Notes: generated by a model from the sequence alone, not told the origin. 64,000 nucleotides of DNA from Lycorma delicatula (GCF_047948215.1 NC_134467.1:34054020-34118019), one strand, 5' to 3'; positions 1 to 11,090 are shown, counted from the first letter of the stretch. A program made the numbers and translations.

Positions 1-505
1 AAATTTTATTATGTATTAACCTGAAGCGATATGAGTAGGTTGTTTGATATTCCCGTTTAATAAACGCATATGTAATAAATTGAGCTGAAATTTGTTTTCA
101 TAAACTGTACCTCTAACTTGCTTAGAATTTATATATAAATTGTGTCATTTATATTTTCAACCCACATAAAGTAAACGAACTGTTTACTTGCCTAAGGTTG
201 AGTTAGCCTAACTATTTTTATCTTACTCCGATAGACGTTTTTGCGTATCCTTTTCCTTTTGAAAAGAAAAAAAGGTCAACGCAGTAAGAAACTAGAAATA
301 ATGATTATGTATATACATCATTAATATTTAAAATAGAAAATAGAACTCGATATTTTGTCTTATTCATTTGGCTAATTTACTGAAACCTTATTTTTTATTG
401 TTTATAAACTTACTTTTTCTTGAATAACAATTTTTTTTTTTTTTTTTAATTAGCAGACTTTATTACTTTTATCCAATACCGGTGGCAGTGATAATTAGTT
501 TAAAC
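1..505. other. AT-rich sequence without a recognisable gene
   Basis: Low-complexity AT-rich DNA with T-runs near 430-450. I see no coding signal or repeat shared with the rest of the window. It ends at the target site of the LINE that follows. Confidence 0.6.
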
Positions 506-548
506 AAGCCGGTCAGTCAAGGCGCAAGAGCAAGAGATATCCTTTAGT

Positions 549-1674
549 ATGAGCGCCGGAGTACCGCAGGGCTCAGTCCTTGGACCACTTTTATGGGTCA
601 TTGCCTTTGATGGTGTGCTTCGGCTAACATTTCTTGAGGGTGTACAAATTATAGCATACGCAGATGATCTGGCAATCCTTGTCCAGGCCAGAACGATCGA
701 TGAAGTTAAAAACAAGGCAAACGCTGCATTAGAGACAGTCGGTAGATGGCTCATTGATAGGGGATTGCAGCTTTCGATTGAAAAATGTAAAAACATTAAA
801 TTCACTGGAAAACGTGTATTGCAGCCAGCAGATATACGAATTGGAGACTATAATATTGAGGAAGTAACAGTATTAAAATATCTTTGAGTCATCTTACAGA
901 AAAACTGCAGATTTACTGAGCAGGTACTAAGTGTCTGTCAGTGCGGAGAAGCTGACTAAATGACTAAATATAATTTTTTCAAAGTAGAGCGCTCCTCGGG
1001 CATCAAAAAGAAGAGTTTTAGCGACAACCCTAGTGTCAACAATGATGTATGCCGTGCCGGCATGGAGTTGTGCTCTCACTATTAGCAGAAATAGAGACAG
1101 GTTGAAGAGAGCACACAGGGGGATACTACTGGGAGTAGTATCTGCCTATAGAACTGTTTCTTACGAGGCCCTCTATGTGCTCTCGGGAATGTTACCGATT
1201 AACCTTATTGTCAGATATAGAACTGACAGGTTTTTAGGGAGAGCAGAAAATGATGTCAGTGAAAACATACATAGAATCTGGCAGGAGAGATGGGCGGAGG
1301 CTGGAGTGGCTGGATGGACAAGAACCTTAATTCCAGAATTAACAGGATGGATTAACAGGCGGCATGGAGAAACTGACTATTGGATCACCCAGTTCCTGAC
1401 GGGACATGGGTGTTTCAATGGTTATCTCCATAAGGTGGGAAGAAGGAATGAAACCGCGTGCATGTACTGCGAACAGAACGATGATTCTGAGCATACGTTT
1501 TTAGTATGTAATAAATGGATAAGACTAAGACACGACGCGGGTATTCATGGAAAAACGCCGAAGGAGACCGTGGATTTCATGCTCAGCAGTAAGGAGAACT
1601 GGAGGAAGGTCGCTGATTATATAAAGACAGTACTAAAACAGAAGAATGAAGATGAAAGAAGTATGGGTTTCTAG
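549..1674 (+). pseudogene. ORF2 C-terminal half: reverse transcriptase and zinc finger, frameshifted
   Basis: Two open segments in different frames encode the end of a LINE ORF2. The first (549-887, 112 codons) has the motif GVPQGSVLGPLLW and the catalytic YADD box at residues 37-40, both diagnostic of non-LTR reverse transcriptase. The second (1033-1674, 213 codons) holds the thumb and C-terminal region, with QFLTGHGCF followed by a zinc finger C143-x2-C146-x7-H154-x4-C159, typical of R1/I-group elements. The 888-1032 stretch joins them but contains a stop after LKYL and a frame change. The endonuclease and most of the polymerase are absent, so the copy cannot work alone. The family's role is to nick target DNA and reverse-transcribe the element RNA. 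Confidence 0.85.
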
Positions 1675-2015
1675 TATGTTAGGTTGGGTGGACAGCCTCA
1701 GCGGCGAGAGCCAGCATGCTTAGGTGTGTTTCAATGATCCGCTGAGGACTCCTTGGGGTGTGCTGTAGGGACAAGAGAGTATTATAAAAGATCCGGGTGT
1801 CACATCACGACTTGTAGGTATGACGTGGTTCCATAGAGGACATAATAGAGAATAAAAAATCTGAAAAGAGCCACCGGTAGGCCTGACCTGCCATGCCGGT
1901 ATATAGCTGGTAGGCGGGGAGGGCCTATTAGAGTAACGGACACTCCCCTGGGTGGCGTAATACCATCAAGTCGGTCCGGCCCAGGTGAGTAGAGGAAAAA
2001 AAAAGAAGAAAAAAA
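1675..2015 (+). other. LINE 3' untranslated region and A-rich tail
   Basis: This GC-richer segment follows the ORF2 stop directly and ends in two A-runs separated by GAAG (about 1993-2017), after which the TSD begins. No ORF of its own is supported; the antisense open frame at 1800-2039 is probably a by-product. Confidence 0.7.
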
Positions 2016-2026
2016 AAGCCGGTCAG

Positions 2027-2090
2027 AGGACTCCGCCACCTGGACCCTAGACGCGTTCTTATCCTCAGATTTGTGAGGATATTAAGTATT
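2027..2090 (+). repeat. Family D repeat, 3' portion (LINE target)
   Basis: The block after the LINE reads GACTCCGCCACCTGGACCC, then a TTATCCTCAGATT-like segment. It matches the 3' part of the GC-rich repeats at 36831, 47058 and 52364, which have CTCCGCCCCCTGGATCC and TTATCCTCATGATT in the same order. Its beginning lies before the LINE at about 506. Confidence 0.55.
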
Positions 2091-3204
2091 CTTCACGAAA
2101 CGAAACTTGCTAACGAACCGTTTTTTTACCTATATATATATATGAGTTTTTTTTCATATTTTTGGCTATAGAATCACCTCCCGAGAAATTTCCATGCAAT
2201 TTGGAATCATTCTATATATGTACTTACATTTAAAGTATTCTTATATTTTAATAAGTTCAAACAGAAAAAAAAATAAAAATAAAAATAATAATATCAAAAA
2301 GTTATATAATAATCTCGGAGAGATAAAAATTGTAATGTTCTATGAATTTTCTTTTTAACAAAATAAAGTTTATTTACTCAAATTACTAAAAAAATAAAAT
2401 TTCAGTAATAATAATAACAATAAATGGTAAAGGATTTCCCGAGCCAACAAGAAAGATAAGTATTATTGGAACAATAAGAAATGTAGAACCATAAGATAAG
2501 ACTGTGAAGTAAAAACGTTGATTGGATGTTCTAGAATAATAATGTAAATGTACGAATGTAAGGTTGAAAATTAAATATAAATTCTAACGAACTCAGAGAT
2601 AAAGTGTTTATGAATAATCTAAATGAATATTTTACAAAAACTTAAATCTAAGTCATTAAATTATTATTTCTATTTAATTCAATCATTATTCTTCATTTGA
2701 TTTTTTATTACGAAAAAAAATTGATTTTATTTAAAATAAATTTATACTTTATAAAATTAACACAAGCGGTTTCTATAATAAAATATTCTAGATATTTTTA
2801 ATAGATTTTCATTTCTCTTTTCCACTTATATGAAATACGAGATAAAAGACGAGAAAAAGGGAAAGAAATATTATTTTAACAATTTCAAAGGGGTTAAATA
2901 AAAAAAACTGGCTTTGAAGAAAAAAGTACTGAAACTCAAAACTGTTAGAAACTTGAAACCTGACATGAATTTTACAACTTTAAGTAGATGTAGCTACACT
3001 AAAAAAGGCAGTTTTCCCTTTCTAGTGCACTTATACGAGTTAAAAAATATAAAAAATAAAAAACCGAGGTATTTTTATTTAAAAAAAAGCATATTTGGTA
3101 TCATCACATATGAAACACAAAAATTTATCAAACATGAATTAAATATTATTCAAAATTATTTCCATTTTTTAAAATTCATTTAAAATTAATTTTTAAATAT
3201 CTTT
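2091..3204. other. AT-rich sequence, no gene seen
   Basis: Strongly AT-rich with many A and T runs. An 89-codon open frame at 2914-3183 is lysine- and phenylalanine-rich, as expected from random AT-rich DNA, and I do not call it a gene. Confidence 0.6.
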
Positions 3205-3362
3205 GCCAATCTCCGTAGCAGAGTGGTAGCATCTAGGATTTTCTTCTTAACGTCCCGGGTTCTAATCCAGATCAGGCATGGGATTTTTCATACGCTACAA
3301 AATTCCATTTTCATATTCCACCAACAAGCTTCAGGTTTATACGGCGATATCATGAAGTAAAA
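3205..3362 (+). repeat. tRNA-derived SINE (family 2)
   Basis: The head holds an RNA polymerase III A-box-like segment (GCAGAGTGGTAGCATCTAGG) and a B-box-like GGGTTCTAATCC about 40 bp later. It is followed by a unique body and a short A-tail (3358-3369). The same head and the body words GGCATG and CGCTACAAAATTC recur in other family 2 copies of this window. Confidence 0.65.
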
Positions 3363-3502
3363 AAAAAATTAATATGTTTTTTAAATATTCCCTAAACAGG
3401 TAATTTTTAACGGATACCCAAAGAATTTGGAAATCGCTACTGCGCCCGGTCATGTTTATATAAATACCAGCATCTACCCACCACGGCTTCGTCCGATCTC
3501 TA

Positions 3503-4813
3503 AAGGGTGATTCAAAGAAACGGGAAATTTCAAAAATTAAATAACGTTAATGAAAATTTTTTTTAGAAAATGCATTTTATTTCATGTAATTGCACAAATG
3601 TTGCCATTTTAGGATACATACATTTTAGTTTATTTTTTAAAGATGACATCTTGTAGGTGACCTCCTCTTCTACGTAAACACTCACGAAGTCTCTTCGTTA
3701 AATTGTTCACGGTTTGACGTAACATCTCGACTGGAATTTCCGCAATTACTTCTTGGATCTTTGCCTTCAGTTCTTCCGTTGTAGCAGGTCTACTGTGGAA
3801 CACTTTGCTTTTAAGGTGACCCCACAAAAAGTAATCGCAAGCTTAGAGATCAGGCGATCTGGGAGTCTATCTAATGTCACGATTTCGTGAAATGACACGT
3901 TGTTGAAACAATCGGCTTACAGCTACCATAAATATTCGTACAGTATCTGACGTTGCTCCGTCTTGTTGAAACCAGGCTGTGTTAAGAATCGGTGGAAATC
4001 TCTTTTGTTATTCCACAACAAAGGTTTCAAGCACGGCTACGTAATGAGCCGACGTCACTGTAATCGCAAGACCGTTGTCATCCTCAAAAAAATAAGGGCC
4101 TATAACACCGTAACATGACATAGCACACCACACGGTCACTTTCCGGCTTTGCAATGGACGCTGGTGTAGCTTCGTAAGATTTTCTTGTGCCCGGTATCTG
4201 AAATTTTGCTCGTTAACAAATCCACTGAGGTGGAAATGCCCTTCGTCTGACATCCAAAGTTCGTGAACAAACTCTTCGTTATCGTTTATCTTCTAAAGCA
4301 TTACATTACAGAATTGTGCTCGCACAACTGCATCGTTCGGTTTCAGTTCCTGGACGACCTGCAACTTGTATGGCCCAATGTTGTATGGTATTGCAAGTCC
4401 TTCACTAACATTCTTCGAACGCTTGAACTATGCAATTGTAAAGATGCTGAGAGACGACGGATTGACCGATCTGTGGTGTAGGGACGGTTCGCTCACGGCC
4501 TGGAGGTTTCCTTTTCATTGCCGAACCGGTTACTTCAAAATTAGATATCCGTGTTTTAATTGCACGTGCTGATGGAACACGGTCGTGCCGTCCCAGATTA
4601 AATTGACGGCGAAATTCTCTACGTGCTCCCTCCACACCGTCATTGTTTTTGTAAAACGCTTTCATAGCAAGTGCACGTTGCGCACCATCCAAGGATTCAT
4701 GACAACTAAATGGCAGGTTAGGTTAGAGAGGCTGGCGCCACTTATCAAGTGGTACCAATCGCCCACGGCTACCAAAAAACTTACATAATTTCCCGTTTCT
4801 TTGAATCACCCTG
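3503..4813 (-). mobile_element. mariner-like transposon, lineage A copy 1
   Basis: The two ends are inverted repeats of about 26 bp with the core GGTGATTCAAAGAAACGGGA, one at 3505-3530 and its complement at 4787-4812. The total length of 1.31 kb is normal for a mariner. A related copy in the opposite orientation lies at 52751-54089. The left flank is TA; the right flank no longer shows TA. Confidence 0.9.
3630..4692 (-). pseudogene. mariner transposase, broken (lineage A)
   Basis: Three open pieces read right to left. 4692-4405 encodes the DNA-binding N-terminal part, beginning MDGAQRALAMKAFYKNN. 4253-4008 encodes the first catalytic block, MSDEGHFHLSG, with the first Asp. 3827-3630 encodes the C-terminus, starting MWGHLKSKVFHSRP. 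Frameshifts and stops separate them, and the stretch 4007-3828 that should hold the second and third Asp is damaged. Mariner transposases bind the inverted repeats and cut and paste the element at TA sites. This copy must be inactive. Confidence 0.85.
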
Positions 4814-5039
4814 GATTCTTTCCTGTATATTTTTTCCTCTCACCGACTCTACTATGAAGTATTGCTCAGCGCAAAGAGGTATCCATAGACTCTAATGACC
4901 CTTCCTACCTACGCGTAGTAGGTTCGAGATGATAGGTCGGTCGCCGGTTCGGATTTTTTTTTTTTTTATGCTACTCTAATGGGGATAACCACTTCTGGTT
5001 TGATCTTTTCTTCATTTCTTCCCCGTTCCCAAAAATCGG
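4814..5039. other. Transition region, possible LINE 3' end
   Basis: Moderate-GC sequence with a T-run at 4958-4969. On the minus strand it lies 3' of the LINE remnant at 5040-5440, so it may be that element's untranslated tail (the T-run being a poly-A tail in reverse). No TSD was found. Confidence 0.35.
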
Positions 5040-5440
5040 CTTCAGAGTTCTCGACTAAACCCGCTTCACTACGCCGCCCATTCGTGTGCACGACTACTCG
5101 ACGGGAGGCTGTCCTTCACCCTCTCGCTTCTTGATCCTTCTGTTTAAGTACGGACGTTATGCAGCCCTTTTCTGTTTCAAATTTATGTTCTCCTTGGAGC
5201 AATTATTTATATTATGTTACCAATATAAAACCTACCCACCGCATGTCCGTCTTTCTTGTGCCCAGTTTTGGGAGCTAAACACCACGTGTTCAGGTGAGTC
5301 TTCTTCTTCACCACAATACGGACATGTAGAGTCTTCAGCTCTTCTTCTAATGCTCTAAAACACCCATGGGCGATTAGGAATTGGGTGAACCATTAATCCA
5401 GCCCACCGAATTCCCTTTCGGTCTATAGTTTTTTTTTTTT
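5040..5440 (-). pseudogene. R1-like LINE ORF2 C-terminus, decayed
   Basis: Reading the minus strand, FTQFLIAHGCF appears near 5400-5365. After a frameshift comes a zinc finger with CPYCGEEEDSPEHVVF (5330-5275), where the last cysteine is replaced by serine, followed by WAQERRT. The order, GHGCF-type motif then C-x2-C...H, is the same as in the LINE at 549-1674. No catalytic part remains. Confidence 0.75.
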
Positions 5441-5560
5441 TTTTATTTAACCTCCGGTTTCACCGTTAGGCATTCTTCAGAGGATGAAGATGAATGATTT
5501 GTAGCGAGTGTGAAAATGATATGCCTGACCGGGATTCGAACCCGGGACCTGTTATCTACA
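5425..5560 (-). repeat. tRNA-derived SINE (family 2)
   Basis: On the minus strand this contains the B box (GGTTCGAATCCCGG) in a perfect CCCGGGTTCGAATCCCGG context, then the GGCATATCATTTTCACAC-like body and a CCGGAGGTTAAAT tail ending in A-runs. The A-box half is lost. Related copies lie at 42166 and 47430. Confidence 0.65.
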
Positions 5561-5855
5561 ACGAATACAAAAATAATCCAAACACTTTTTCAAAAAATTA
5601 ACCGCTACCCCTTAATATTGAAGTTAATATGTTTTTTGGTTATTTTACTGTATCTCTCTTTCGCTTAAATATTTTTCCTATATTTTTTGAAAGTTTATAC
5701 TTCACGTATTACGTTATCAACAAATGTCCTTTTCTTTTTAAAAAAATTATAGATCCCGGACTATAATTTTGTAATTTGAAATGTCATTTGTGGCATTATC
5801 GGCGGCCTCTTCACGGAGGCCAAGCTGTTAACTGAGAGATGTTACTCAAGTATGT

Positions 5856-6170
5856 GGGTTCAGAAGATTTTCTTTTTCCTGTTTAACCTCCGGTAATTCC
5901 CTTTCAAATAATACTTCAGAGGATGATATGTATGAGTGTGAATGAAGTGTTGTCTTGTACATTCTCAGTTCTACCATTCCTGAGATGTGTGGTTAATTGA
6001 AACCCAACCGCCAAATAACACCGGTATCCATGATCTAGTATTAAAATCCGTGTAAAAATAACTGACTTTACTAGGACTTAAACGCTGGAACTCTCGACCT
6101 CAAAATCAACTTATTTAGGAAGACGCGTTCCCCCAACTAGACCAAGCCGGTGGGTTGGGTTCAAAAGATT
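5856..6170 (-). repeat. tRNA-derived SINE (family 1) with TSD
   Basis: Copy of the commonest repeat here (about 285 bp). Reading the minus strand: a tRNA-like head with the A box region GGTCTAG..., a B box GCGTT(T)AAGTCCTA, a conserved body including GGATACCGGTGTT, and a 3' end ACCGGAGGTTAAACAGG followed by an A-rich tail. Flanking direct repeats GGGTTCARAAGATT at 5856-5869 and 6157-6170 (one mismatch) show retrotransposition. Confidence 0.85.
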
Positions 6171-6599
6171 ATCTCCAATAAAGCCCACCAGAGCTAGATA
6201 TGGAGGGGATGTCGTGGCGGCCGGAAAAGTCACATGGCGGGATCTTCTCCGTCGGGGTCAGATCCCGAACTAAAAATGTAGAAAGTTTTTTTTTTTAAAT
6301 TTGATATTATTTACCTTAAGCTTTATTCAAGCGGATGGTATATTTGGAGAAAAGTTTATATAAGCAAATTTTTTAAGCTTACTGTATAATTTAATAATTT
6401 ATCAGAAAAATTTATCTTAAAATTTATTTCGTACCTGTGAAAATTTAATTGGTTTTTTCGTTTTTCTTAATTTATATTATTAACCTAGATGGTCACGAAA
6501 TACTTTGCAATTTTTTTTGTAAATTACTCACTGGATTATGAATCCCAATGGTTTACCCCAAACCCTAACAAAATTATTCTTTAATTAATTTGTTGATGG

Positions 6600-6673
<74 letters not shown>

Positions 6674-7204
6674 GATTTTTATTTTCTACTAATTAACTAT
6701 TCGAGATTTTATAGTGAAATATGTTTTGTAATTAGTAGAATAAAGGAAACATTTAATTATAGTTTAATACTTTTATTATTTGTTTTTCGAAAAGGTTAAT
6801 CTTTAATAAAAGTTATTTAAAGATAACATCCAATTTAGGAGGTAAGGAAAAGCAAAATATAAGTAGATAGTAATTCATTTATTTTATGAAATATATTAAA
6901 ATATCTTATTTACTTATTTTTATTTAATAATACATATTAAAGTTAAAAGTGTTAACTTCTTTTATTCAGTTTACGATAAAATAAATGAAAATTTTGCTAT
7001 TAAATATATTTACGAACAAAGAAACGAACGGTAGTAGAAATGAAAAGCGACGTTTTATTTCATTAAATTGATATTTGAAATTCATAATTGACGTTTGACA
7101 CTTTTGAAGTTAAATTGAATGTAACATAAGAAATTATTTGAATTGTTTTTTTTTTTTAGAATTTTATGTTTTTCAGCAATTTCTTGAATTTAATTAATAA
7201 TTTA
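6171..7204. other. AT-rich sequence with a long (TA)n microsatellite
   Basis: 6180-6270 is a GC-richer piece of unknown origin. 6605-6674 is an almost pure TA tract of about 70 bp, interrupted once by TG; the YIYIYI open frame across it is an artefact. The rest is AT-rich with nothing recognisable. Confidence 0.6.
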
Positions 7205-7600
7205 TTATTGTTGTAAAATAATAACAATAATAATAATAATAATAATAAAAATAATAACCCATGTGGGTTCTTTTTCTCCCATCCGGCGCGTCCCCAGGCG
7301 GCTGATTGGGGAACACTCTACATTTATGTGGGGTAGGTGGGAAATAAAATTCCACCCACGAACCAAATCAGAAAACCAGTGACAGGCTAATCTTACACTA
7401 CTGATAATCTGGTGCCTAGAAACAGAAACGAAGCCTCGGAACGGGACTACAGCCAATTTGATTAGTCCTTCTCTGGGGAGGGAAGAAGTGGTACCTCGAG
7501 CCAAAGGATGGAAGCACGGCAACTGGAAATGGCCACACAAAACCAAACTCCGGATATTCAGCCAGGCTGTCAGCCGGTAACCACTAAAGCAGGGAAACCA
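7205..7600 (-). repeat. Possible retrotransposon 3' region with trinucleotide tail
   Basis: On the minus strand a 340-bp moderate-GC segment ends in CCCACATGGG followed by a (TTA)n-like tract (7256-7205). A simple trinucleotide tail is typical of some I-group LINE 3' ends. No coding sequence is recognisable and no second copy occurs in this window, so the class is uncertain. Confidence 0.35.
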
Positions 7601-7738
7601 AGTTAACATATATATATGAATAGACACGTCATCTGGTGCTACTACCTCAATTAAAAATCGGAAACACAACCTGTTCCCAGGCCCGAATTAAGACAATCCT
7701 TTTTTGCAGAAATTTCCAGAATACACAAATGATACTGA

Positions 7739-8240
7739 ACAGAGAATAATAGATCAGAAGGGAGTCATCATAAAAATAATAGATTACCAATATCAGAGAG
7801 GGGATATATAAAAAGACAAGTAGCAGAACAACTTGATCAGCAGCGACAATCAGCGGATAACTCTGACCGGCAAGCAGCAATGTACGGTGTTCAAGCACAA
7901 CTTTCAAAAAACCTTGATCAGCAACAAGAACATTATTAATCCCATATCCACATATACCAAAACCAGAATCACCCACAACCAGAATGTAGAACAAATATCT
8001 CGATATTCTCTTACGGAACTAAGAGGTTAAGATTCATTCCATCCTGAGCCTGTAAATGTGTTGAAACATTCAGTTATATAAGCACTCGAAACAAACTTAC
8101 TGAAATGGTCAGAAGTAGACCCAGAACTTAGACCTAAAAATCCCAATAAGCCATTCACGTCGCACACAATAACAGTGGACGATGTGTTAGTTAAGCTGCT
8201 AAGCCGTATATTGTCGTACCTCTTAATAAATCGAAATTAA
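7739..8240 (+). other. Two short open segments of unknown origin
   Basis: 7739-7930 reads open for 63 codons and is glutamine-rich with a repeated LDQQ word (near 7832 and 7913). 8085-8239 reads open for about 51 codons in another frame, including KWSEVDPELRPKNPNKPF. Composition is less AT-rich than the surroundings. These may be remnants of a retroelement or of a host exon. I do not recognise either, and neither has convincing start or splice context. Confidence 0.2.
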
Positions 8241-8323
8241 AAATAAAAACCGAAAATGGTTTTTATGTATTTATATGAAGAGTATTTGCAAGCCCAGATC
8301 TATTGAATATCTCGTTTAAAGAA

Positions 8324-8548
8324 GAAGTCCTAGTAAAGTCAGTTATTTTTACACGGATGTGAATAATTAGATCGTGGATACCGGTATTCTTTGGTGGTTG
8401 GGATTCAATTAAGCACACATCTCAGGAATAGTCGAACTGAGACTGTATAAGGCTAGACTTCATTTACACTCATACATATCATCCTTCATTCATCCTCTTA
8501 AGTATTATCTGAACGATAATTACCGGAGGCTAAACAGGTTAAAGAAAA
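8324..8548 (+). repeat. tRNA-derived SINE (family 1), head missing
   Basis: Starts at the last bases of the B box (AAGTCCTAGTAAAG) and runs through the conserved body to GGAGGCTAAACAGG. The polymerase III A box is absent, so this is a 5'-truncated copy. Confidence 0.8.
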
Positions 8549-8549
8549 A

Positions 8550-9000
8550 GGTGAATTGACTTCAGAAAAAATTCGCGAGATAGAACGGTTTGGTAATGCT
8601 TTATGGCAAGCCAGATAGGATGAGGCAGTTGAGGTGGGCGTTATACGCATTGTCACTTCCCAGACGTTGTTGGTTTGCGAGGCCCCCTTGGATTCACCCT
8701 AACAAGTATGTGATGAATTTCTTTCTGGTAATGACGCCTTCTGAAACAGACTACAGCGGTTTGGCCTGGTGGATTCAGCTGTGTGTTCAGATAGTGGGCA
8801 AATAGATGACGCATACCATGTAATTTACGAATGCGAGAAATAAGAACTTTTACGTACGGAGACTATTTGTCGGATCGACGTTAGATCTCCGTGAGAATTG
8901 GAAAAACTGTGCCGAATGGGTAATCGTTGAAAATTTCATCGGGCATCTGCCAAAAAAACGGGTTACCTAGAGAATTTTACGGTTCCGTCTGGTTATTCCT
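8550..9000 (+). pseudogene. R1-like LINE ORF2 C-terminus, decayed
   Basis: Across several frames the plus strand retains FLSGNDAF (compare FLTGHGCF in the LINE at 549-1674), then QRFGLVDSAVCSDSGQIDD and AYHVIYEC, a degenerate C...H-x4-C zinc finger. Multiple stops and frameshifts interrupt it. The SINE immediately upstream abuts it. Confidence 0.6.
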
Positions 9001-9543
9001 GTGTTTTGGTTTTGTTGTTCTTGTATTATTAGGTTTGATATTTTTGTAGTGTTTTTCTTATTTAGTTTTGTTTTTATTTCTTGTTTTATGTTATGGTTGT
9101 GTTGAACTCAACATCTGGCCTATCTGGTAGGTACTTGCAATTAAATTTCAGTTCCTTTATATCACTCAGTCTTTTTAAAGATTCGATGTAGATGTGTTTT
9201 GTTTTAAAAAGTTCATTTCCCATTAGTACACCGATGGGAATATCACATCTGGAATTCGCATCGGTGGTATCCTGACTGAGGCAAGAACAAGGCTGAGAGA
9301 TGCCTTTTGCCGAGGTTCTGAAAATGTCCTCCGGTAAAACCCGTAATGGATAGGAACGAAGGAGGTGACTCTGACGACTGAAACTGCCACATGGAAGGTG
9401 GCTTCCCCTATTGGGTCAGGAGGTTCTGTAAAATGCTACAGAATTCTTCTCCATGCAATCCTACTGGTAAGAACACAGTTTTTATTATACTGTCTCGATT
9501 CAGACAGGGATTTATCATCTCACAAAGAACATTTACAATTGTT
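9001..9543 (+). other. Probable LINE 3' untranslated sequence
   Basis: T- and G-rich sequence after the decayed ORF2, including GGAATATCACATCTGGAATT and a GATGCC-containing block near 9300. I link it to the LINE only by position. Open frames at 9365-9591 are not convincing. Confidence 0.3.
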
Positions 9544-9558
9544 CTTTGTGAGATGATA
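9513..9558. repeat. Perfect 19-bp hairpin
   Basis: Left arm 9513-9531 and right arm 9540-9558 are exact reverse complements, with an 8-base loop. The right arm overlaps the TSD of the SINE that follows, so the SINE inserted at a hairpin. Confidence 0.85.
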
Positions 9559-9876
9559 CCTTCTTTCTTTTTCCTGTTTAGCCTCCAGTAACTACCGTTT
9601 AGATAATACTTCAGAGGATGAATGAGGATGATATGTATGAGTGTGAATGAAGTGTAGTCTTGTATATTCTCAGTTCGACCATATCTGAGATATGTGGTTA
9701 ATTAAAACCCAACCACCAAAGAACACTGGTATCCACGACTAGTAGTATTCAAATCCGTGTAAAAATAGCTGGCTTTACTAGGACTTGAACGCTGGAACTC
9801 TCGACTTCCAAATCGGGTGATTTGGGAAGACGCGTTCACCACTAGACCAACCCGGTCGCTTTGTGAGATGATACCT
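9544..9876 (-). repeat. tRNA-derived SINE (family 1), full length, 18-bp TSD
   Basis: The element (9562-9858) is bounded by identical direct repeats CTTTGTGAGATGATACCT at 9544-9561 and 9859-9876. On the minus strand: tRNA-like head with TGGTCTAGTGGTGAACGCG (A box) and GTTCAAGTCCTAG (B box), the family body, and a tail AGGCTAAACAGGAAAAAG. The perfect TSD implies a fairly recent insertion, presumably by LINE enzymes in trans. Confidence 0.93.
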
Positions 9877-10847
9877 AGTTTTAATTTTTTGTACTCTTTT
9901 CCTCATCCCATTATTTTTTTTTTCTATTATATTCGGCTTTATGATTTATAACAAATATTTAAATTTTCAAACTCTATTTATTTCTTTGTTGTTGGAAATT
10001 TTAAGTTCCAAAATTTTAAATTTTCAGTTCTATTCTCTTTATTTATGGAAAACTAGACCAATTTTGCTCGTACAATCGCTTAGGTTTTGAATTTTGATTT
10101 TCGCCTCAACTATATCTCTTAAAAAAATTTAAATATTGTCTGCGAAGACTGGAATATTTGTAATCACTCTTTATTTTTTTTTTTTTACTATTCATTTTCT
10201 TTTAATACTTCTTTTCATTTTTATGACTTTTTATGATTTTCAATTGAAAATAGAAGAAAATAAGATAACGAAAATTGGGATATTCTTTTTCTATTTCTAC
10301 TAAACCTTAGGTAACAGTTAAGAAAAGGTTAAAATTGTTTCTCTAATTTTTACCAAAATGAAGAATTTCATCATCTCATTCTTTACAAACATTTTATATT
10401 TTCATTTGTAATTCTACTCACGTACTAAATAAAAATAATTTTAAAACAAATTTACTAAATTAAATTAAAATTAATTGATTTCAAATTAAAAAAGGCTCTT
10501 TTTCAATCCTTTTAATTTGGATTTTTTTTTAAATGGAAGCCAGATTAAGTTGTTTGGTTGTTTTCAATTTGGCAACGATTTCAAAATGTCAGAACTAAAA
10601 GAAGTAATGAACATTCTTTTACCCTTTTATTTGCAATGAGTTTTATTTTTAATTCTTCTTCTTCTTTAATTTAATTAAATTGAAGTTCAATTTATTTACT
10701 AGTCATTATTTACGAAAATAATTATAGATATATATTTTTTTCAAAATTATTTAAATGTTACGTTTTGCACAGGACAAAAAAATTTTTTTTTCTATAAAAA
10801 GTAACAAATGCTGAAATTTAAAAAAAGTTAAAATGTATTATTAATAT
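9877..10847. other. AT-rich sequence, no gene seen
   Basis: Long T- and A-runs with no ORF or shared repeat that I can identify. Confidence 0.55.
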
Positions 10848-11090
10848 TTGTAGATTTTAAAAAGGCCTATGATTCAATAGATAGAGAAGTTTTGTCAATC
10901 TTATTAGAAGAATTTGGAGTAAACAATTGAATTTATTAACAGAAACCATCAGAAATATATTATCAATAGTAAAATTTCAAGTACTAAGCTGTGAACCTTT
11001 TGAAATCAAAACAGGTGTGAGGCGAGGTGATGCTGTATAAACCTTATTATTTAATATAGTTTTGAAAACGCTGGTTTAACAACGGATTGG
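10848..11090 (+). pseudogene. Non-LTR reverse transcriptase fragment
   Basis: The plus strand encodes polymerase motif A as FVDFKKAYDSIDRE (the first catalytic Asp is present). After a stop and frame change come FEIKTGVRRGDAV and LLFNIVL, which correspond to motif B (usually GVRQGD...SPLLFN). The spacing of about 60 residues is right for reverse transcriptase. The FADD or YADD box is not present before the sequence fades. Clade not assigned. Confidence 0.75.

Larger units (their letters stand above)
506..2026 (+). mobile_element. 5'-truncated R1-like non-LTR retrotransposon with target-site duplication
   Basis: The 11-bp sequence AAGCCGGTCAG occurs at 506-516 and again at 2016-2026, exactly flanking the element. 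This is a TSD made by target-primed reverse transcription. The body (517-2015) starts abruptly inside the reverse transcriptase domain, a typical 5' truncation, carries the C-terminal half of ORF2, then a 3' untranslated region of about 340 bp, and ends in an A-rich tail (1993-2017). Both flanks belong to the GC-rich family D repeat, so this LINE landed inside an older repeat. R1-like assignment rests on the zinc finger and the sequence around it; specific 28S rDNA targeting is not seen. Confidence 0.85.

Noticed and set aside
6590..6799. Open frame of repeated Tyr-Ile
   Set aside because: It is a translated (TA)n microsatellite; the same artefact occurs at 24159, 24218, 59170 and 59263.
7205..7669. 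154-codon minus-strand frame as a host gene
   Set aside because: It runs into a trinucleotide repeat and has no recognisable domain; the segment looks like a retroelement 3' region.
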